From assembly GCA_029784825.1 (NCBI GenBank), contig JAFMAU010000008.1, forward strand, positions 1-64,000: a stretch of 64,000 nt of DNA, given 5' to 3'. Shown here piece by piece: positions 59,378 through 64,000 of the stretch. Source of the DNA: Nitrososphaerota archaeon (GTDB taxonomy: Archaea > Thermoproteota > Nitrososphaeria > Nitrososphaerales > UBA183). The first letter of the stretch is position 1. Every line of letters begins with the position of its first letter. Below the pieces are notes generated by a model that saw only the letters and a program-made list of their open reading frames with translations, was not told the DNA's origin and searched no databases. The position numbers and the translations under genes are program-made.

Positions 59378-60295
59378 CTACTGCTCCGCCTCCGCCGGGG
59401 TGATTCTGAGCTCGGAGACCTTCTCGGCCCTCAAGACCGTCAGCCGGAGCTCCTTCCCGACTACTTCTCCGGAAAGGGCCCGGTGGAGCTCATACTCGTC
59501 GGTCGCGCGGGCATCGCCGAGCCTGAGTATCACGTCCCCGATGGCGACTCCCGCGGACCTCGCGGGGGACCCGGCTTCGACAGACCGCACTAGAAGGCCT
59601 TCGTCCTGGCCCACCTGCGAGGACTCCGCGATCGGCGCCGGCAGCTCGATAGTCTCGACCACGACCCCGAGGTATCCTTTCTTCACCTTCCCGTCCCTAG
59701 AGAGCTTCCCCACCGTCTCCTTCAGAGAGTCGACGGAGACTGCGACCCCTCTTCCCGAGAAGTACGCCACGTTCATCCCCAGAAGGGTGCCTGCCGCGTC
59801 TACCAGAGGCCCCCCCGAGTACCCAGGGTTGAGCTTGGCGTCTGAGACCACTGCGTCCTCGATCACGACCCCCCAGAAGCCTCTCATGCTCCTGCGGTGG
59901 CTCGTGACCATACCTGAGGTCGCGGAGACCTTCCTGCCGAAGGCATTGGCGAGGGCGAGGACGAACTGCCCCACCCTGATGCCTTCGGCGCTGCCTCTCT
60001 TCACCGGGGTCAGTCCGGACGCCCCAACCCTGAGCAGGGCGACGTCCGTGTAGGGGTCCCTCCCCAGGACCTCGGCCTCCAGCTCCTTGCCGTCCGGCAG
60101 GGTCACCGTCGGCGACGACGAATGGCCCAGAACGTGGCTTGCAGTCACCACGAGGCCGTCCTGGGTCCAGACCATCCCTGTGCCTCCTCTCCTACCCGCG
60201 TTCACGCTCACCACGGACGGTGAAACGCCGTCCGCCAGCTCCGTTACAGCATTTGAAAACGACTGTAAGAGCTGCGTCCCCTCTGTTCCTGTCAT
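59378..60295 (-). CDS. HtrA/DegP-type serine protease with PDZ domain
   Basis: 305 residues. The trypsin-like triad is His in VVTASHVLGHS, Asp in DPYTDVALLRVG and Ser in LNPGYSGGPLVDAAG. A C-terminal PDZ domain begins around GYLGVVVETIELP and contains SPARSAGVAIGDVILRLGD. It cleaves or chaperones unfolded proteins. No signal peptide is visible, unlike most bacterial HtrA proteins, so it may be cytoplasmic. ATG start. Confidence 0.92.
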   Translation of the reverse strand: MTGTEGTQLLQSFSNAVTELADGVSPSVVSVNAGRRGGTGMVWTQDGLVVTASHVLGHSSSPTVTLPDGKELEAEVLGRDPYTDVALLRVGASGLTPVKRGSAEGIRVGQFVLALANAFGRKVSATSGMVTSHRRSMRGFWGVVIEDAVVSDAKLNPGYSGGPLVDAAGTLLGMNVAYFSGRGVAVSVDSLKETVGKLSRDGKVKKGYLGVVVETIELPAPIAESSQVGQDEGLLVRSVEAGSPARSAGVAIGDVILRLGDARATDEYELHRALSGEVVGKELRLTVLRAEKVSELRITPAEAEQ

Positions 60296-60363
60296 GATGT
60301 CGAAATCACCTGACGGGGCTATGGCAGGCGGCTACTTGTTGAGCGGGTTCCGAAGGAACGCGC

Positions 60364-60984
60364 TCACATCGCGTATGGGGTGAAGTATCCTATGCGCATC
60401 AGGGCTACCTTCCCACCGGGCCGTGGGCTGGAGTACAGCCTCGAAATCCTACCCATCAGCTGGTGGGCCCCGCGGACCGCCTTCGGGAGATCAGCCTCCC
60501 TGGCGATCTTGGCGTCGATGTCAAGCTGGCCCGCGTAGATCTTGGCATCGATGGTGACTGCGCCGTCGTCTGTCACCCACTTCATGACGAAACCATCTTC
60601 GCTCTCCGCCATCCCCACCCACCTGATCGTGTCAAACCACCTCCCCTTGAGGGCAGAGACAATCGTGCCCGCGCTCGCTTCGTAGGGGAGGAAGGTGTGC
60701 AGGATGGGCACCCTCTTGGGCCCGCCGTAGGCCGGCCTCGGAGCGAACGATTCCCTCGCCTTGTCGGTGACGCTGTACCCCTCGGGGGACCTCACGACGT
60801 ACCCATCGTCCTCCAGTCTTTCCAGAGACCTTGACAGCGTCTCAGGGTGGGCGCCGGTGATCCTCCTCAGCCCATCGAAGGTGAAGACGGAGAGCCCCTC
60901 TTCCTCTATCGTCCTGACCACGTCAGCGTCCCGTGGGCTGATCGGCGAGCCTTCGATGCCGTCGAATTCGCCGTCGCGTCTCAA
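60364..60984 (-). CDS. Winged-helix transcription regulator with C-terminal sensor-like domain
   Basis: 206 residues. Residues 15-75 are a winged helix (VVRTIEEEGLSVFTFDGLRR, HPETLSRSLERLEDDGYVVR). Residues 95-206 are a strand-rich domain (PILHTFLPYEASAGTIVSAL, FVMKWVTDDGAVTIDAKIYA) that may bind a ligand. The start is placed at the TTG at 60984, matching TTTAAA at 61010. The frame to 61065 is not supported. Confidence 0.77.
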   Translation of the reverse strand: MRRDGEFDGIEGSPISPRDADVVRTIEEEGLSVFTFDGLRRITGAHPETLSRSLERLEDDGYVVRSPEGYSVTDKARESFAPRPAYGGPKRVPILHTFLPYEASAGTIVSALKGRWFDTIRWVGMAESEDGFVMKWVTDDGAVTIDAKIYAGQLDIDAKIAREADLPKAVRGAHQLMGRISRLYSSPRPGGKVALMRIGYFTPYAM

Positions 60985-61009
60985 ACCACTGTCTTCGAGC
61001 CGTCGCTCC

Positions 61010-61015
61010 TTTAAA
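61010..61015 (-). promoter_or_regulatory. TATA box of the winged-helix gene
   Basis: TTTAAA centred about 28 bp upstream of the TTG at 60984. The divergent DUF996 gene uses its own TTATAA at 61046-61051. Confidence 0.5.
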
Positions 61016-61080
61016 AAACAACCTCTCCAGTTAGCGGGCCTAGAATTATAAGACGACCTCGCCACGACTTGTGGGGGACA

Positions 61081-61698
61081 TTGGGCAAGCTATCTGATGC
61101 AAGGCTGCTGGGCGGCATCGGCTCGATTCTACTTCTCATCCCAGGCGTCAGCATTGTCGGGTACATCCTAATCCTCATCGCGACGAAATACGTCTCGGAT
61201 GCGCTAGGCGACGGCTCGATTTTCGACAACATGCTTTACGCCGTCATCTCCGGCATAATCGGAGTGGCTGCCGCGGCCTTCATCTTCTTCACAGGCGCGG
61301 CGTTCAGTGCGGTCAACTTGGGAGCCGCTGGGATAACCGGCGCGATAACGGGACTAGCGGTCGCCTGGATAGCTCTGATCGTGTCTTCGATTTTCATCAG
61401 ACGCGCCTACGGGACGATGGCGACGAAACTCAACATCGGGACCTTCAGGACCGCAGGCATGCTCTACTTCATCGGGGCCATACTGGTCATAATACTAGTC
61501 GGGTTCGTGCTGCTTTTCGTCGCAGCCATCCTGCAGATCATCGCGTTCTTCGCGATTCAAGAAACCATGCAGGCCGCCCAATCACAGGGGGTGGTCGCCT
61601 CCCAACCTCAGGCTGGGATGAAGTTCTGCTCAAACTGCGGAGCCCAGATGGCGACGTCCGCCGGCTTCTGCCCCAAGTGCGGCGCGAAGCAGCCTTAG
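61081..61698 (+). CDS. DUF996 membrane protein with zinc ribbon
   Basis: 205 residues. GKLSDARLLGGIGSILLLIP is the standard DUF996 start. Five to six helices follow (AVISGIIGVAAAAFIFFTGA, MLYFIGAILVIILVGFVLL). The C-terminus is a zinc ribbon with FCSNCGAQM and FCPKCGAKQ. The TTG at 61081 is preferred over the TTG at 61069 because it lies just after the transcript start predicted from TTATAA. DUF996 is mainly archaeal with unknown role. Ends in a 4-bp overlap with the next convergent gene. Confidence 0.88.
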   Translation: MGKLSDARLLGGIGSILLLIPGVSIVGYILILIATKYVSDALGDGSIFDNMLYAVISGIIGVAAAAFIFFTGAAFSAVNLGAAGITGAITGLAVAWIALIVSSIFIRRAYGTMATKLNIGTFRTAGMLYFIGAILVIILVGFVLLFVAAILQIIAFFAIQETMQAAQSQGVVASQPQAGMKFCSNCGAQMATSAGFCPKCGAKQP

Positions 61699-62084
61699 GA
61701 TTCCGCCTTCCGCCTTCTGAAGACGAGATTACGCCCTGCCTTCTCCATCTCCACGCTCCCCTGCGCGACGAGGACGTAGAGTCCCATGAGGAGATCGAAC
61801 CTCATGGCCACCTTGTCGTCAGAACTGAATGCGTCTCCGAGTCTGTCATCCTTCAGGAGGGACCCTGACGTGACCTTCTCCCTGCCAACGACCTTGGCGA
61901 GGGCCTGAACCTTGAACGCCGGGACATGGGCCATGTGGAACGAAAGGGATCCCCTGTTGCTGGGGCTGAACACCAGATAGTCGCCCCCCGCTGTCCTGAA
62001 TATCTGGTACTCCTGGCGCACCGCCTCCACGGTCCCTATGGGAACCAGGGCCATGAAGAGGCTCGTCACGTCCGCCCGTTGCAT
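61695..62084 (-). CDS. Hypothetical protein, mixed alpha/beta
   Basis: 129 residues from the ATG at 62084, which falls at the transcript start predicted from ATAAAT (62109-62114). The ATG at 62093 would lie upstream of it. Content: VTSLFMALVPIGTVEAVRQE, YQIFRTAGGDYLVFSPSNRG, KVAMRFDLLMGLYVLVAQGS. Not recognised. Probably soluble. Confidence 0.65.
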   Translation of the reverse strand: MQRADVTSLFMALVPIGTVEAVRQEYQIFRTAGGDYLVFSPSNRGSLSFHMAHVPAFKVQALAKVVGREKVTSGSLLKDDRLGDAFSSDDKVAMRFDLLMGLYVLVAQGSVEMEKAGRNLVFRRRKAES

Positions 62085-62133
62085 GGAATTCATTTGTGCC
62101 GGAGAGGGATTTATGCGTCGCTGTAAGAATTGC

Positions 62134-62140
62134 AAAAATA
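62134..62140 (+). promoter_or_regulatory. TATA box of the DUF192 gene
   Basis: AAAAATA centred 27-28 bp upstream of the TTG at 62165, between divergent genes. Confidence 0.55.
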
Positions 62141-62164
62141 CGAACCCGGCCAGGGTCTGACAGG

Positions 62165-62644
62165 TTGCAGCCCTCTGAGAAGGTGGCCACGGTGATTGTC
62201 GCCGCGGCGGCAGTCGTACTGGTCGGGTACACGCTGTACATGACTACTGCCGTCCCCGGGCCGGTCGACACCCAGGTCCCGACATCCTTCTCGGTGAACG
62301 GAAGGACCTACACGTTCACCTACATCGCCACGACCCAGCCGGAGCGGGAAGCCGGCCTCATGAACAAGAAGGTGACGAACGCTACGACCATGCTCTTCGC
62401 CTTCCCGTCCTTCGGCAAGTGGTCGTTCTGGATGTACGACACCAACACCAGCCTCGACATGATATGGGTGAACGGCACCTCCGGGCAGGTCGTCTACGTC
62501 GTACATGGGGCACAGCCCTGCTATGACAGCAGCGCCTGCGCGGTCTACACTCCCGCGGCTTCGGCCAACTACGTGATCGAGGCCGAGGCAGGTTTCTCTG
62601 AGACGAACGGCATCGCAGTCGGGACGACAATCCAACTCGGGTGA
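62165..62644 (+). CDS. DUF192 family exported protein
   Basis: 159 residues. N-terminal anchor VATVIVAAAAVVLVGYTLYM. DUF192 follows: TTQPEREAGLMNKKVTN, TMLFAFPSFGKWSFWMYDTN, and TSLDMIWVNGTSGQVVYVVH. These match the ERxxGLM and WMxxT...LD signatures. DUF192 proteins are small extracytoplasmic proteins with no settled function. The TTG at 62165 fits promoter spacing. Confidence 0.87.
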   Translation: MQPSEKVATVIVAAAAVVLVGYTLYMTTAVPGPVDTQVPTSFSVNGRTYTFTYIATTQPEREAGLMNKKVTNATTMLFAFPSFGKWSFWMYDTNTSLDMIWVNGTSGQVVYVVHGAQPCYDSSACAVYTPAASANYVIEAEAGFSETNGIAVGTTIQLG

Positions 62645-62764
62645 CCGACGTCCACACCATCGGCGAGGAGACGGCGACGCTGAGAGGCTGCGCCAGGGTT
62701 CTCACATTCGTCTAGGAATTTCGACCCCCTCCCCTTTTGCCGGTCGAGTGGACTGCAAAACGAC

Positions 62765-63073
62765 ATGCAGGCAGGTCCCAGGCCCCCGATGACCCGAGCA
62801 CAGAAGCTCAGGTGGTACGCCGGCCAGCTGATGGCCGACGCTGCCGCCGACGAAAAAGCCGGGGACTCAGAGACAGCCACCTCCCGCTACCTACAGGCAG
62901 CGGACATCTTCCTCCTCCTCTCGAAGGTGGAGGAGAACTACTCGGCATGGAAGTTCTACACGGACAACGCCGCCCAGTGCCAGCAGAGGGCAAGAAGGCT
63001 GATCGCCCTGAAGCCCAGCGAGGGCGTGCGCGGCCCCGCTGTCTCGCCGACGGGCAACACCCCGCCTTCTTAA
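62765..63073 (+). CDS. Small helical protein, MIT/TPR-like
   Basis: 102 residues. Three helices: RAQKLRWYAGQLMADAAADE, SETATSRYLQAADIFLLLSK and FYTDNAAQCQQRARRLIAL. This pattern (paired helices with Ala/Tyr repeats, then a third helix ending in RARRL) resembles an MIT domain, used by archaeal and eukaryotic Vps4/CdvC systems, or a single TPR unit. The last 20 residues are unstructured. No Cdv/ESCRT partner gene is in the window. ATG start. Confidence 0.55.
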   Translation: MQAGPRPPMTRAQKLRWYAGQLMADAAADEKAGDSETATSRYLQAADIFLLLSKVEENYSAWKFYTDNAAQCQQRARRLIALKPSEGVRGPAVSPTGNTPPS

Positions 63074-63100
63074 TATACCACGGACCTCCAGTTTCTGACA

Positions 63101-63613
63101 GTGACAAAGTGGGAGTGCTACCGCTGCGGCAACATCTTCGAGGGTGAGAACACCCCCGATGAGTGCCCGAGCTGCCACTATTCGTTGACTTTCTGGATCG
63201 AGGCTTCAGAAGCGAAGGCGCCAACGGTGAGGAGCTTCGTCAAGACCGACCCGCTCATGATAGACGCGAACGAGTCTGTCCTCATGGCGGCACAGATGAT
63301 GAGGGAGAAGGGCGCCGGCAACATCCTCATAATGATACAGGGCGAGCCGAAGGGGATCCTTACCGAGCGGGACGTGCTCTACCGGGTCGCTGCCGACGAC
63401 CTCGTCTCCTCGACGATCCCTGTGAGGAAGATCATGACTTCCCCGATGATATCGATTGAAGCCGACGCTCCTCTGTCCGAGGGGGTGCAGCTGATGGCAA
63501 AGAACAGGATAAGGACGGTGTTCGTCACCGACCATGGAAAGCCCTTCGGCCTCCTCAACATGAGGGCGATAGTTGGGGACCAGTTCAAGGTCGCAAAGAG
63601 CCTCGAATCGTAG
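63101..63613 (+). CDS. CBS-pair protein with N-terminal rubredoxin-like zinc ribbon
   Basis: 170 residues. The zinc ribbon (residues 5-30) has WECYRCGNIF and DECPSCHY. Two CBS motifs follow: FVKTDPLMIDANESVLMAAQ...ILTERDVLYRV and IMTSPMISIEADAPLSEGVQ...LLNMRAIVG. CBS pairs bind adenine nucleotides. This arrangement is typical of archaeal regulatory CBS proteins. GTG start with TTAATATACC about 28 bp upstream. Confidence 0.9.
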   Translation: MTKWECYRCGNIFEGENTPDECPSCHYSLTFWIEASEAKAPTVRSFVKTDPLMIDANESVLMAAQMMREKGAGNILIMIQGEPKGILTERDVLYRVAADDLVSSTIPVRKIMTSPMISIEADAPLSEGVQLMAKNRIRTVFVTDHGKPFGLLNMRAIVGDQFKVAKSLES

Positions 63614-63630
63614 CCGCCCGTCAGCAGTCA

Positions 63631-63636
63631 TTATAT
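63631..63636 (+). promoter_or_regulatory. TATA box of the phosphatase-like gene
   Basis: TTATAT centred 26.5 bp upstream of the ACG at 63660, exact leaderless distance. Confidence 0.6.
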
Positions 63637-63659
63637 CCCGCTGAGACGTCGACCCGGCC

Positions 63660-64000
63660 ACGAAGATCATTCTTTTCGTCTGCGTGGAGAACACCTTCAG
63701 GAGCGTCCTATCGGAGGAGCTCTTCAACTCGAGGGCGCCATCCGGCTGGCATGCGGAGAGCGCCGGGGTGAGCCCCGCCAAGACAGTGAACCCGAACGTG
63801 CGCGAGCTCCTAAGAGAGGTCGGCATCGCCTTGACCGAAAGATCCCCCCGGCTCGTGACACCGGAGCTTGTCGGCAAGGCATCGAGGGTCGTCACCTTCG
63901 GCTGCCTCGACAGGTGCCCCATCGGGGCTGAAGGGAAGGGGGAGGATTGGCCTCTGCCCGGGGCCACGGGCAAGACCTTCGAGCAGCTCAGAGAGATAAG
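63660..64000 (+). CDS. Low-molecular-weight phosphatase/arsenate reductase-like protein, apparent ACG start, cut by window edge
   Basis: At least 113 residues, 3' end outside the window. The P-loop CVENTFRS (CX5R) follows the first strand IILFV. SAGVSPAKTVNPNVRELLRE and VTFGCLDRCP match the LMW-PTP/ArsC family. The family normally begins Met-Lys-Lys-Ile-Leu-Phe-Val. Here the codon before Lys-Ile-Ile-Leu-Phe is ACG, with a stop (TGA) six codons upstream and no ATG/GTG/TTG between. The TATA box places the transcript start at this ACG. It would dephosphorylate proteins or reduce arsenate via thiol chemistry. Confidence 0.78.

Overview
The window is a gene-dense, high-GC archaeal chromosome segment. 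The archaeal signals are consistent. Most transcription units have an A/T-rich TATA element centred about 26 bp upstream of the first codon, so most messages are probably leaderless. TTG and GTG starts are at least as common as ATG. The gene families also fit: DUF996 plus zinc ribbon, zinc ribbon plus CBS domains, TrpB2, winged-helix proteins with membrane segments, and tandem ACT proteins. I cannot name the species. A soil-type heterotroph in or near Nitrososphaerota/Bathyarchaeia is a reasonable guess, no more.

1-730 is the 3' end of a 23S rRNA gene. The peptidyl-transferase region is interrupted at the position equivalent to E. coli 2500/2501 by the 3' part of what reads as a group I intron. 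A small nuclease-like zinc-ribbon protein follows.

1.6-9.2 kb holds an AidB-type acyl-CoA dehydrogenase, a tandem ACT protein, methyltransferases (one truncated), a dihydrofolate reductase-fold protein and the first of three class III cyclase/TolB-like/TPR proteins. 9.5-13.0 kb is a three-gene molybdenum hydroxylase operon (large, FAD and 2Fe-2S subunits). 13-18 kb has membrane proteins, an ICMT-like methyltransferase overlapping an amino-acid permease, and two exported proteins. 18.2-21.2 kb has a rhodanese, then an unknown protein, a phospholipase C-type phosphoesterase and a cysteine-rich protein in a row. 21-30 kb is small metabolic and membrane genes (cupin, DJ-1/PfpI, thioesterase, GNAT, DUF1059, threonine dehydratase-like). 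30.5-38.6 kb has a Kef-type antiporter with CBS domains, an ABC-2 export operon, M32 carboxypeptidase, DUF1684, ProC and a SIS-domain protein. 38.8-46.7 kb has DUF4382 and exported proteins, winged-helix regulators, an RNase H-like protein, an M48/DUF45 peptidase and the second cyclase. 46.8-54.5 kb has redox enzymes (aldo-keto reductase, nitroreductase, thioredoxin-fold), a papain-like peptidase whose start codon is missing, the third cyclase, a lone ParB-like protein and TrpB2. 54.5-64 kb has MsrB, a second DUF4382 protein, a cysteine synthase-like enzyme fused to a rhodanese domain, an HtrA-type protease, DUF996, DUF192, a possible MIT-domain protein, a CBS protein and a partial arsenate reductase-like phosphatase that seems to begin at ACG.

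The strongest items for follow-up are the 23S group I intron, the ACG, CTG and missing start codons, the three cyclase paralogues, palindromic TATA boxes shared by divergent genes, a roughly 100-bp nested inverted repeat at 55.0-55.1 kb, and the cysteine synthase-rhodanese fusion. I found no CRISPR array, tRNA, 5S rRNA or insertion sequence.
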